The position numbers and the translations under genes are program-made. This document shows, piece after piece, positions 1-13,194 of a stretch of DNA of 64,000 bases. Numbering within the stretch: the stretch's first letter is position 1; every line of letters starts with the position of its first letter. This DNA is from Apiospora phragmitis (taxonomy: Eukaryota > Ascomycota > Sordariomycetes > Amphisphaeriales > Apiosporaceae). The notes beneath the pieces were generated by a model. The model was given only the letters and a program-made list of their open reading frames with translations. It searched no databases and was not told the origin of the DNA. The stretch is taken from NCBI GenBank assembly GCA_038363925.1, contig JAQQWL010000011.1, forward strand, positions 1,612,001 to 1,676,000, written 5' to 3'.

Positions 1-1601
1 CGGATGCTCGACCAACCTCCTCACCACGTCCGCAGCCCGCGCCATGGTCGCGCCATCGACGACGCGGTGGTCGGCGCTCCAGCTGAAGTTACAGACCTGC
101 TTCTTGACCACGCAGTCGCGCTCGTCGAAGCCGGGCACCTCGCGCATGCGGCCGACCCCCAGGATGGCGACAGCCTTGTCGACGATGACGGGCGCCAGGT
201 AGGTGCCGCCGATGTTGCCAATGTTGGAGACGGTGATGGTGCCGCCGCTGAGGTCCTGGACCGAGAGCCGCCCCGTCGTCGCGAGGCCCTGCAGGCGCAC
301 GAGCTCAGTCGCGATCGCGTAGACGTTGAGCGACGCGACGTTTTTGATCACCGGCACGAGCAGGCCCGACGGCGTGTCCATGGCGACGCCGATGTTGTGC
401 TGGCTGCGCATCACGAGGCTCGGCTTATCCGTGCCGCTGTCGATCTCGACCCGCGCGTTGAGGATGGGATATTGGTACAGCGCCATGGAGACCGCCTTGA
501 TGATGAAGGGGAGGTAGGAAACCTTGGCCAAGGCGCCCCTTTCCTTGGCTAGGGTCTCGTTCAGGCGACCGCGCAGGCCGTGCAGCGTCGAGAAGTCGAT
601 CTCGTCGGCGTAGATGAAGTGCGGTATGCTCAGGGAGCGAGTCATGACCTTGAACATCTGCGCTTGCACATTTGTGAGCGGAGCCGGTGTTTCTACCTGC
701 GCGGTGTCCGTCGGTATCTGGGGATAAGAAAAGGCAGGCGATGATGGGTTTGCGGGCGCCGCGGGCGGTGTCGTCGCCCCTGCTGCTGGGCGGCTCTCCG
801 CGAACTTGTAGACATCCTCCTTCAGTACGCGCCCGTCTTTCCCTGTTCCTTGTACCTCTGTGATATCCACAGTTAACTCCTTGGAAAGATGGCGCACCGC
901 CGGCGTTGCCAACGCGCCGTACGTGCCATTGTTCTTGGACGTTCTCGCCTGGCCACTGCCCTTGGCCGACGAAGCTTCCGTGGGCGCCGCAGTTGCTGCT
1001 CTCTGTTCTCCGGAGGGCTGACTGCTTATTGATTCCTCATTCACTGGCGCTGATGCGCCGGCTTCTTCTCTTCGTGACGGTTCGGGGACAGTCAATGCTT
1101 CTAGGTCTTCTTTCTTGACGTCGCCTAGGATATCGATATCCACAAACGGCTTGCCGACCTTGGCCATGTCGCCTGCCTCATAATGTAGCTTTTTCACCAC
1201 GCCGCTGAACCGACTGGTGATCTCGACGGATGCTTTGTCGCTTTGGACCTCGCAGAGTGGGAGAACTCCTCGACTCGGGCTTCGGGTTCGACGAACCATT
1301 GAATGATCTCGCACTCGACGATGCCTGTACGTAATGAGAAATTGTGTAAGTGGTATCCTTCAATGCCACTTTGGGTATCGGAAACAAGGACAAATGATGG
1401 TTAATACTACCTACCTTCACCAATATCTGCCAGTAAGACAGGCTTCACCACCTGCATTCGTCTCGTGGAATGAAATCCCTTCGCCCATGACTGCTGCTGC
1501 TGCTGCCGCTGCCCATAAGCACCGCAGACGATGGCCTGGTTTAGACCCTTATATAAGTGCCATTGGCGGCGGACTGCGCGGGAACTTCGCTGGAGAAACA
1601 T
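1..1601 (-). CDS. DBT: Branched-chain 2-oxoacid dehydrogenase E2 (lipoamide acyltransferase), C-terminus cut by window edge
   Basis: Mitochondrial E2 core enzyme that moves branched-chain acyl groups from E1 to CoA in leucine/isoleucine/valine breakdown. Exon 1 (1415-1601) opens with an Arg-rich, acid-free presequence (ATG at 1601) and the start of the lipoyl domain (VKPVLLADIGEG). A 90-nt intron (1325-1414) follows, then exon 2 from 1324. Seen in order: lipoyl domain with the QSDKASVEIT lysine site, an Ala/Pro linker, a peripheral-subunit-binding domain (ATPAVRHLSKE...GTGKDGRV), then the catalytic acyltransferase domain with DHRVVDGA just before the edge. Reading from FVEPEARVEEF into LCEVQSDK needs one extra base at the GGG run 1259-1261 (an apparent -1 shift), probably an assembly error because both sides are well conserved. 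The last residues lie outside the window. Confidence 0.9.
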
Positions 1602-2236
1602 GGTACATATATTAGAGGATCTTTCTATACGTTTCTCTACATTAGTCTTCAAGGAGAAAAGAAAGAAATTGGAAAGGAAAAAAAGAACGATTTTGCTCAT
1701 TCCAAGCACCGCCCTGTCTCTGCGGCGGTGGAAATTGAATGCCAGGGGAATGACGGCCTTGGGGAAAGCCAACCCACCCCGCGAGGGGCCGCAGTTAGCC
1801 GAATCTGGGGTTCTGCCGCTGGGAGCCGGTGCTGTTCGGCCTTGTGATGCTCTGTGACGTTAGCGCGATCCTGCAAATTCTGGGGCTCGGCTTAACAATG
1901 GTACCTGCTCTGCTGCTGTGTCGCCAAACCCGAGACCTGCCTAACTCCCGTCTGTATTCGACTGTATGATAATTTCTACTTGGAATCTCATGATCTCGGT
2001 ATCCTTGGGACAATTGAGCTCGAGGTTAATTGGCGGTGCTACTGCTAGCATCGAGAATTGGCAGGTACAGGGGTGCTTCACCAGATACGACGTTATCTTA
2101 GCGTAATCGTGACAGCTCCTCCTAGGTAGCTCGAAATATGTAAATTGTCAATTCCCATCTCATGCGGAGGGGACTTTCGCAAAGAAGAAGCCGCATACCC
2201 TTAACCCTCGTCCGTCCGTCCCCCCCGTCGCACGAG
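1602..2236. promoter_or_regulatory. Shared divergent promoter region, E2 / ATP10
   Basis: The 635 bp between two oppositely oriented start codons, both for mitochondrial proteins. No coding potential is evident. It must hold both promoters and 5' leaders; I see no clear TATA box or named operator. Co-regulation is inference from the arrangement only. Confidence 0.5.
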
Positions 2237-3401
2237 ATGCTAAACAGCAAAGCCATGTCGTTCGTGCCCCGGCGCCAATTGTTCTGCCGGTTGTGCCAAA
2301 CCCGGTCCTTCAGCACATCGTACCGGTCGCTCGCCGCAGCCAACCAGCCCAAGAAAGCCGCCGCCGCCCCCGTCTCCGCCGCGCAAGCTCCGCCAAGAAG
2401 GCCGTCGTCCCGCCGCCCTCGGAGCAGTTCGCCGCGGCACCCAAAGGGTATGGCAAGCGCGTCGAAGAGTTCACGCCCGTCCCGCTGAGCCAGCCGATTG
2501 GCATGGCGTACCCCCCGGAAGAGGGGCAGAACACGGGTATCGACGAGCGGACTTGGAACCAGCGCCGCAAGGAGTTCTCGACCATGTCGAGTTCGGCTCG
2601 CTGGTCCCAGCATCTGGAGAGGAGAGAAGAGCTGTATGTCACCAACGACAAGTCACTACACTAGCAACCACAAACACCCCACTTGCTCCCTTTCCGGAAG
2701 ACCACACACACACACACAGCAACCGAGATGGTAGATGATAGCCGGGGAAGACGGATAACAGAATGCTAATTCTCTTGTTTTACAGGAAGGAGAAGTTCCG
2801 CCGCCCCTATTTCCGCGACTGGGGCAACCTCCAGTTCCACAAGGGCAAGACCTTCTACCCGCCGCCGCGCCTCTTCAAGGGCGAGACCTCGCTCTACTTC
2901 CCGAACCTGTACGGCCGGACGCTGCTCAAGGGCCGCGGCAGCCCCGAGCGCGACACGACGCCGACGCTCGTGGGCAAGACATCCGTCATTTCCGTCTTCA
3001 GCGGCACCTGGGCCGAGAACCAGGCCAAGACGTTCGCGGGCGCCGCGCAGAACCTGGCCCTCGCGCGGCTGCTCGCGGACCACGGCGACGTCGCGCAGCA
3101 CGTGCGCGTCAACGTCGAGCCGGACCGGCTCAAGTACCTGCTCATCCGCCTCTTCCTCGGCGGCATCCGCCGGCAGGTGGGCGAGGCCGACTGGGCCCGG
3201 TACTTCGTCGTCCGGCACCCGCTCTCGGATGAGATCCGCGAGAACGTCGGCCTGCTCAACGGCAAGGTCGGCTACGTGTACTTGGTGGACAGCCTCTGCC
3301 GGATCCGCTGGGCCGGCAGCGGCGAGGCCAACGACGAAGAGCGGGTAGGCCTGGCCAATGGGCTGCAGAGGTTGATTGACGAAGAGAAGAAGAGATCTTG
3401 A
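2237..3401 (+). CDS. ATP10: Mitochondrial ATP synthase assembly factor Atp10
   Basis: Inner-membrane chaperone needed to assemble subunit 6 (Atp6) into the Fo sector of ATP synthase. Exon 1 is 2237-2633, intron 2634-2785 (GTATGT...ACAG, contains a CA repeat) and exon 2 2786-3401. The N-terminus is a typical presequence (PRRQLFCRLCQTRSFSTS). The family signature in exon 2 is unmistakable: FRDWGNLQFHKGKTFYPPP, then LYFPNLYGRTL, and the C-terminal HPLSDEIRENVGLLNGKVGY block. The presequence and the body lie in different frames; one extra base near 2391-2399 (run in CCAAGAAG) joins them and gives about 337 residues, the expected size. ATG 2237 or 2255 could be used; both are in frame with the presequence. 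Confidence 0.88.
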
Positions 3402-4085
3402 AGATAGATGGCAACCGGTAAGGCGGGGCAATAAGTATAAAACAAAACCTGTACCACAAACAATCATGTACGGCTACACATGTTCTCATAGAAAAAGATA
3501 CCCAAATTTCCATACACCCTCGGTTTTTTGGTATTGTCTAAATAGGGTCAGTCCTTTGTGAAATTTGAGAAGCCTCTATCTATACAGAAGTAAAAAGAGG
3601 AACGGGGAAAACAAGAAGATTGGGATCGTGAAACTTGCCTTTGAGAACATACTACAGCTCAAGGTTTTGCTGCACTCGGTATGGGGATGTATCAGAGACC
3701 TCTGCTCACGGCCGCATTCGAACCCGAATAGATAGATACCCAAGTACTTGCTACAGCCCCTTGCCGAATCTGGTCTGGACGTTGAATAACAATCAACATA
3801 CAGAGGCTGGTAGAGAGAACCCAGCGCTGTATCCTGCCTTTATAGCCTACAATACAACCTGTTCTGTTGCCCTTATGAACCGGAACGCCATGCCACGCCA
3901 GTACCTATGCAAACCGCAAAACCAGAGGTATCAATATCTCTTTCTTCTTCACGGCCACCACTAGAACCTGGTCTGTTTTCACACGATGAAGGGCAGCAGA
4001 GGGAGCCACCGCTATCATCCTCCTCCTTCTCATCACCACATCCATGATGACCGCAATCAGTAAATCCAAAAGACCCCTGCCCCCT
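3402..4085. other. Convergent 3' spacer, no gene seen
   Basis: The 684 bp between the 3' ends of ATP10 and GOS1. Only short unsupported frames; it should contain the two 3' UTRs and polyadenylation sites. Confidence 0.6.
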
Positions 4086-4842
4086 TTACAAAGCGAACCA
4101 GAACACCAAGAAACAGAACGCGATGAAGGAGCCCATGATGATGCCGTCCCGTCGCTTCCGGGCCGAGATCTTGCCGATGAGGGAGTTGAGCCCGGGTACC
4201 TGGCTGGCGGCCAGGGTGATGCGGCGGTTGATGTTGGCAAAGGTCTCGCGCTGCAGGTGGAAGCTCTCCTGGGTGGCGTAGGCCTGCGACAGGACGCTGT
4301 CGACCATGTTATGGCTGTTGTCGACGCGCGCGCGCTCGTCGAGCATGTACTCGGCCTCGGCGGCCTCGGGGTTGCTGGCGTGGTAGGCGTCGATGTCGGA
4401 GCGCACGTTGGACAGCAGGTTGGCGCGGTTGCGCGCCTCGGCCAGGTTGGCCCGCAGGCGGCCCAGGTCGCGCCGGTGCTCCGTCAGCTTCTCCCGCAGC
4501 AGCGACAGGTTGTTCTGCTTCAGCGCCGACGCGGCCATCTCCGAGTCCAGCAGCCGCGCCAGCTGGGCCACGATGCCCTCGCGCCGCTCGATCACCTCCT
4601 CCAGCTTCGCCTCGGTCTCGCGCTCCTCGGGCGTCGGCTTCGGCGGTATGGTGGTGACTTGGGCATACTGCGAGTAGGTGTGGAAGAGCGTCTCCGTCTT
4701 TGTGGATAGTGAAGCTCTACTGTTAGTACATATCGTTCCTCGGAAATGGGAGGTCTCCTTGTCCCTTTCTTACTTGAGATTCTAATGCTCGGGCTTGCTG
4801 TCGCAACTGGGCCCAGCCCGGATTTCCTGCAGTCGCCGCCAT
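4086..4842 (-). CDS. GOS1: Golgi v-SNARE Gos1 (GOSR1/GS28 family)
   Basis: Qb-SNARE of intra-Golgi and ER-Golgi vesicle fusion, working with Sed5, Ykt6 and Sft1 type partners. Exon 1 (4774-4842) encodes MAATAGNPGWAQLRQQARAL; intron 4698-4773 has a perfect GTACTAAC branch site; exon 2 (4086-4697) carries the rest, 226 residues in total. Visible parts: N-terminal helical domain with TETLFHTYSQYA and the long helix after EERETEAKLEEVIERR; a C-terminal SNARE helix (MVDSVLSQAYATQESFHLQR) with a central glutamine; and a single tail-anchor membrane helix (GIIMGSFIAFCFLVFWFAL) at the extreme C-terminus. Length and layout fit the family. The gene is intact. Confidence 0.92.
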
Positions 4843-5655
4843 TGTGGAAGTGTGTATGAGTTGTCGCCTCGAAAAGCAACTGGTTGATTAAAAAAGATTG
4901 ATGCTCAAGTAGGTACTCCAATGCTCTACTGGGCTAGTCAATGACATGCCAGTCTGGACAGGTTCACATGCGTCGAGCTCTAGTAACTGCCAAAGGTGGA
5001 TGGTTGTTGATTTGGTTGGTATGTACTAATTGGGCGAGGATAATGGAGACATTGAAACACGGTTGCTATTTCTCTTTCATCCAATGTCCACGTCGAGACT
5101 CAGTCCGACCGACTATTTGATTTGGGAGTAGCAAGGGTAAAGACGTTGATGGATCGAGCAAGTTGGTGCTCTGAAGTCCGGCCATTCGGAATCAATAGTG
5201 CAGTCAATAGGAGCTGTCCAGGCACCCTTGGAAGCGAGCTGCTGTCGCATTGTACCAGCATTAATCAATGGCATGGACTTTAGGTAACAGTGAAACGCCG
5301 TAATGCCGACGAAACATTGAAGCGTCATGTCAGGAACTGTGGCTTTGCATCTGCACGTCTTACATAAATCGACCAAATGTGGCGCATGCATCACTCCCAC
5401 CAAAGATACCAGATAGGCTACCAACTGATAAACTGATTGCTGCTGATTGAAGTGCAGTTTTTGGAGGACTGCACCACACACACAACCCTAAGTTCGTTTT
5501 CCACACGAATTGGCTGACCCCCGATTTTTTTCTATTGGAACTAGGAGGAATCGTCAATTCTGAAATCCAAACCGACGAGGAGGAGACAGTCAATTCTTGC
5601 ATCACAGCAACAACCTCAGTCCTTTGTTAACTAACTCCAGCAGCGACGACTCAAA
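4843..5655. promoter_or_regulatory. Divergent promoter region, GOS1 / RPL35
   Basis: The 813 bp between the start codons of a Golgi SNARE and a ribosomal protein gene. No supported coding region. The stretch just before RPL35 should carry the ribosomal protein promoter, but no motif could be named with confidence. Confidence 0.45.
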
Positions 5656-6424
5656 ATGGTAAGTCAATTATCATATTTGCCCTGATCCCATGCATCCATG
5701 CTCTCTCTCGGTCTACACGCGCAACACAATCAGTACAAGACGACGACAAATATGAAGACACAAAAATTCGACATGGCCGTCCCGATTTTCACGGACTGCT
5801 GTCAACCCACAACTTGACACCTCGCCTTGCACCACCACGCAGAACCACCAGCATCACCACCAACGATAAAACACCTCTTGAGAATTTCTGTACGGGGCAT
5901 TATGGGGCTAACCAAAATGTTTTCTCCTCACAGTCTACCTCCAAGGTTAAGGCCGGTACCCTGTGGTCCAAGAACAAGGACGAGCTGGTGAAGCAGCTCG
6001 GTGAGCTCAAGACCGAGCTCGGCCAGCTGCGCATCCAGAAGATCGCCTCCTCCGGCACCAAGCTCAACCGCATCCACGATCTCCGCAAGTCCATCGCCCG
6101 CGTCTTGACCGTCATCAATATCAAGCAACGCAACCAGCTCCGCCTCTTCTACAAGAACAAGAAGTACCTGCCTCTGAACCTCCGCCCCAAGCAGACCCGT
6201 GCCATCCGCCGCCGGTTGTCACCCGAGGAGAAGGGCGCCATTCTGGAGAAGACCAAGAAGCGCAACACGCACTTCCCTCAACGCAAGTACGCCGTCAAGG
6301 TATGTTGTCACTCTTTTATTTCTCCCCCTCTCTTCTTGATGGATAAATCCTTGGTATCGGCCAAGTTTCTATCCGTGAGTTGGGCTATGTGGGCTAACAG
6401 GACAAATTGCAGGCCTCCGCATAA
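5656..6424 (+). CDS. RPL35: 60S ribosomal protein L35 (uL29)
   Basis: Large-subunit protein near the polypeptide exit tunnel, where it helps dock SRP and nascent-chain factors. Exon 1 is only the start codon (5656-5658). A long 275-nt first intron (5659-5933) follows, as is common in fungal ribosomal protein genes. Exon 2 (5934-6299) encodes nearly all of the protein: [20 protein letters not shown], the coiled hairpin [20 protein letters not shown] and the basic tail [13 protein letters not shown]. Intron 6300-6412 and exon 3 (6413-6424, Ala-Ser-Ala-stop) finish it at 126 residues. Splice sites are GTAAGT/CAG and GTATGT/CAG. The gene is intact. Confidence 0.95.
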
Positions 6425-8137
6425 ACGAATGACTTTGGGGGAAACGGTAGCGATGGGGAATTCTGATGCTTGTACGTGCTAGGTGATGGAGGCGCGGCCG
6501 GCTATAGATGAACGATACGAGGCAAACGGGGAACACGAATAGTATCCTTGTCCTCGACAAAAAGGGAATATCTGATCTTTGCATGGCATCACACGGCTTT
6601 TCGGTTCATCAAACAATGGTCACGGTGTTATGAGGTCGATTCTACGCAGCAAAATTATAGCTGCCAAATGAATTGCGCATGCATTTGCGTTATGAAGGAT
6701 GTCCCGCTGGCCGTACTACGATGCTTCCCGATTTGGTGACCTACGGCGTGATATTCGAACTCATGCTTACAGCAACACCAACACGACATCTCTTGTCATA
6801 TCAAGCCGAACCCGAACGCTGCAGAAGGCCGCAGGGGCGTCAATGGGGTTGGTGCAACGGTCATCAGGAACTCATGCTCGACGTTGGTGACGAGACCCAG
6901 TTCCTCCTACCTTGCGATATCCCTGGCTGGCTTGCCCTCCTGACGGAACCGCTATCCCAGGTTGGCGACCGGGATGACATCCCAGCAGTATACAACTATC
7001 TACTTCCTGTATGACCGGAAATGTCGATGTGAGATGTTCTGTTACGCATACGGTATGATGATGCCGGCCCCATACGCAGCAACCTTCTCCAACCCAGTAA
7101 TAATTCCTCGGGGGCACGAAATGACGTAGGTACGTAGTCCGATTTCAAAGGGATTAATAAGGATCGCACCCTTTACTGTCCTTAAGGCGTAGTAGTTTGG
7201 GTAGTAGGATTCCTTCCCTTGGGACGCATGTATTACAATTAATTATCCTGGGGATGGAGATCAGGGTACCGCCTAATGTAGAAAAGACGCCAACCAACAA
7301 CATACAGGCCTCGTTTCTCGGGTGCAAGGCGCTACTGTTGTAGGGGCTCACGAATCAATAGCCAGGGACGTAGTATGACCATAAATCAAGCCGTCTAGCA
7401 TCGCACCATTGCAGCGAAACTTTTGCTCTACGCAGTGGGTGGCTTCTGGCAACTCCTCCAAACTAGGGAGACGGCGGTACGAAAAGGTCATCTGGTTGAT
7501 TTCAGGAGTACTTCCTTGAGAAGATGCTGGGCGTTCAGGGGATCAGAACAAGTATCTTCAAAATTTTATTTTTTCGCTATTATAACATCTTCAAAGGGCT
7601 CATTGTAATCTCACCAACATCACCAACTATAACAAACAGCCGTTCTCCCTGCCCATCTTCCTCTCCCCTTTTAGGTCACCATCGTTGAGATTGCGTGATT
7701 TTCCTTGGAAGTAATCTCATAAACATCGTGACAATCACCTCATGGATGTCTCCCTTCCTTTTATCTCCTTTCCAAACCGTTCCCAGCATCTAACATGCGT
7801 ATGTAATGGCATGCAGCCTTGCTGGCGCGAGGGGTATCTTATGACCGAAAACAAAACGCTCCCCTACTCCATTATTGATGCTACCAGTGTGCGTGTTCCC
7901 ATGGCCACATCTTCATAGACTGCAGGCGCCATGTCCCCTTCTACTGTCTGATGTAGGTGCTGCTCATCCCAGCAGACAAGTCCTTCGTATCTTCAAACAA
8001 AAGACGAGCGCATTTAGACCTTGCCTCCCAACGTCTATGAGATCTCGACGCTACCTGGACTGCGAAGCTTTCTGTTCATGGCAATGATGTGCGGCGACAG
8101 CCTTGGAGTACAGCTAGTACATCTTGCTCTCTGCTGA
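6425..8137. other. Convergent spacer, no gene seen
   Basis: The 1.7 kb between the 3' ends of RPL35 and the zinc-finger gene. Small frames at 6673-7014 and 7875-8087 have no recognisable protein features and no splice structure. No tRNA-like fold was noticed. Confidence 0.5.
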
Positions 8138-9962
<1,825 letters not shown>

Positions 9963-12900
9963 ATCTGCACACCTTGGCCATGTATGTTTTTAATAAGCGG
10001 TAGAGAGGCAGCTGCTGAGACAAGTCGAAGCCGGGCAGGACGAGGGCTATATTTACTTCTTGGTCCCGTACAGACGGGCTCAGACCGACGGGCCGTTCGG
10101 CAGTTATCACTGATAGGACAACAGTGTGTTTATAGCTTCCAGATTTTCTCCGGGACGCCAACGACGCAAAGTTTACGCCAAAGATCGTGTTCAGCCTCAA
10201 TGAAGAAGATGGGTCTGAGCGTCTGCGAGGGGTTCTCTTCCAGTTCAATATGGAAGAAATCGGGTCACTTGCGTCAGTGGTCGAACGGTCGAACCCTAGC
10301 AACCAGAATTGCTCAAAAAGAGTGCTTTAGGTAGGTAGGCTGGTAGACCGCCAGGGGAGCGCAGAAACGAGGACCTTGAGGGCCACTTTGTCCGTCGTCA
10401 AAAAACATCAACCATCCATCTTGCCAAGCTGAACCCGATTCTCAAGTTTGCAGTCTGCAAGAGCTTATGGCAAGGCGTAATATGGGCTATGCGACTTGTG
10501 GCTGGCAAGAGAGTTGAACGGACCCCCCATCTACCATTGCATCATAAGTGGGAGTTTGTAGGTTTGTTTCTTTCTGTTGTACGTACTGTCGTCCAATGCA
10601 GGTAGATGGGCAATGATCAAATCCGATCAACAAAGTGGCCCGTACAGTCAGTTGACTACTGGTGGATGTCGGGTTGCGGAGCTGTTCACCAGCGATCCAG
10701 CCTCCAGTCTGGTGTGTGTTCGTTCGTACTTTTTTCCCTTGGCTTGGTGGCCATCAAGGTCCTCATTGTCAGCAGGAAAATGGGTTCAAAAAGAGTTGGT
10801 TTATGCGACCGCTTCTGGCAAATGGCCGCCGCCGAGTGGAAACTGCCGCCGCTAACACCAAAAATCTGCAGGTGCCAACTTTCTTGGCTTGTAAGGCATC
10901 AGAAGGCAGCTGTCAGCCAGTTGCACAGGCGCTGGGGGGTCGATGGAGCTCGCAAGAACTACTGAGCCGCCGAGCCGTTCCTGCCCCCTCACCGAGATTT
11001 TTAGTGCTGTACGCAAATCCGCCTCACGCCGCTTCCCAAGGCATATTGCCTTAAGGTGGAAGGAGTATAACTCGGAGAAATCTGTCGGTGGCGGTCAAGT
11101 TTAGCCCTACACGTGGTGGCAAGTAGGATGGTGAACCATTACACAATGCGCAACTTGGCTTGTCTTAAGGTTAACTTTTGTTCCTGCAGTTGGAGGGGCA
11201 TCCAATTATGCATCTGCCGTCCCAAGGGCGGGCTTGCAGCCCAGATCTTAGCATTGCCTGCCTAGGAAGGTATTAGTATACAGTTCTCCAAGAGGAGATC
11301 AGAGGAGCCAAAGTAGCCGTAGTGCTATGCATCTCGATGCTGTTCGTTCCTGGCTAGGCTGGATGTTGCTTCTATTAGTGGTAGCTCCTGGCAATACCCC
11401 TCTCGGCTAGTGGTCCAGGCTTTAGCCACCCCGTCACTAACGACTATATTCTCCTCGATATCAGATGAAGTCACGCCATCTCCCCTCCCACATGGGAATC
11501 ACTGAGCACAATAAGTGGTATTATGCGGAGATAATACGTTGTGCCGGGACCCGTAGCTTGGCCCGTGGCTGCACCGGACCCGGGCACGGATGTTTGCTAC
11601 TGCGGGCCGTTGCATGGCCAGATGCAAGTCATCCACGGCAGCAAAAGAAAAGGTTGGTTCGTGTTGGGTCACGTATAGCAAGCCACCACCAGCCTTACTT
11701 AAGTTTGACCATCCCACCTTACATCCATATGTTACTCCTCGTTGATATCAGTAGGATACGGTAGTGAGGGTTGATCCGACCACTTATATCACCGATGAAG
11801 ATAAGCGTAGCATTTCCATAGGGCTTGCCAACTCTAAACCAGCGTATCTACTCCATTTATGCAACTAGACTGGCTGATAGTCCTGTTATCACACGGCTGA
11901 GTATGCCTCATGCCAAATACATTCTCTGGCCCTACTTCGGCTCTACAATTCGGCTTAGGTCTCTATCTGACTGGCTAACGCTTCTTTCAAAGCACTCGGG
12001 CAACATTAACCTTCACCAATCTTGGGGTTTGCGGAGAATGGGGCTAAGGCGATGGTATCACTTTCTCGCTTGTAAGCGATCAGCCCCTCCCGCATCATCG
12101 AGATGCGCAAGTTATAGCTCCCATTTCTTGTTTGCTTGTTTATTTCCATCGCCGGGTCGGATAGCTTCTCATGACAATTGACAAATGGAGGGGGTAGGGA
12201 GAAACATTCCGGTACGGATGATGGATTTAGAAACCCCGGGAATCCTAATCTATCTACCCAAAATGTATCTTGTTAGCTTAAAAGAGTTAACCCTCGAATC
12301 TGAGATCTTGCTACCATTCTGAGAAACCCGGAGAGTTGCAGACAGGTGTTGGAGATTAGGTTCGTTGTCGGTGACGGCGGAGTCTCTTGAGACAAGGGTT
12401 AGTGATGAGATAACCCGAAACATACAACTAGCCAGTTTATACAACTTTTCAAAAGAAACCTGTCTCTACCACTTAGCAGTATACTATCATATTATCATGC
12501 TCATACACAGTAGTGTGATAATGGGCTGCGAGGTTCACAGACTCGGCATCCCGACAAGACTTAGCAGAATCACACAAGAGCAGCAACAAGTAGGACTTTC
12601 CAGAACTCGTATAGGCAATGATCAGCAGTGTCTAAAACAATGATTGCATATCTTTACCAAGTGATCTCATCCAAAACCAAAAACCCAGAGGTCTTGATTT
12701 CGTCCCAATCAGGAAACGAGCATGCCATGCCATGCCACTTTATTGGTTCATCCTTCACGAGTGGAACTAATTCCGTGCAAGCTGACAAAAGGGGTGCATG
12801 CTTAAGTAAATAAAAACATGGCCTGCCAACGAGATTACATCGACAGGCTTACACACTGAGTACACGAAGAGTGCATTTGATGACCAATGCTGTGTATCAG

Positions 12901-13194
12901 AAGATTGGAAGGGCGGGCTGAATATTTCTGATCATGTCATCAAGAGTGAAGGGCATAGTCATGTTCTCACGGAAGTGAAGAAGGAAAAGGAGGAGCAAGA
13001 CAGTAGGCATATATTACTTAATAAAGAAACGAGTCCCTTCTTCGTAAGAATCGAGGAGAGGCATCCCAATTCATTACCACAGTCAAATCATCCTCATATA
13101 CACACACACTAGGAGGTAGAGTTACTACCCCTATCACTTTAGCTACAACAGAACGCACATAAAAGTCCATCATCACCACCACCAACCAACCAAC
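9963..13194. other. Long upstream spacer, no gene seen
   Basis: 3.2 kb upstream of both the zinc regulator (leftward) and the broken dehydrogenase (rightward). Several small frames (for example 10606-11054 and 11825-12181) lack recognisable motifs, a consistent start context or introns. The part next to 9962 is presumably the leader and promoter of the zinc regulator; a CAAGGT hexamer, the core reported for ZafA targets, lies at 10755-10760. Confidence 0.5.

Noticed and set aside
2766..3467. 233-codon minus-strand frame opposite ATP10
   Set aside because: Antisense shadow of a GC-rich exon; the plus strand carries conserved Atp10 motifs.
3690..3740. ATTCGAACCCG resembling a tRNA T loop
   Set aside because: No acceptor or anticodon stem can be built around it.
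4044..4709. 221-codon plus-strand frame opposite GOS1
   Set aside because: Antisense shadow; the SNARE on the minus strand explains the conservation and splice sites.
9963..13194. Transposon remnant in the long spacer
   Set aside because: No terminal repeats, reverse transcriptase or transposase motifs, and no obvious C-to-T mutation signature were seen.
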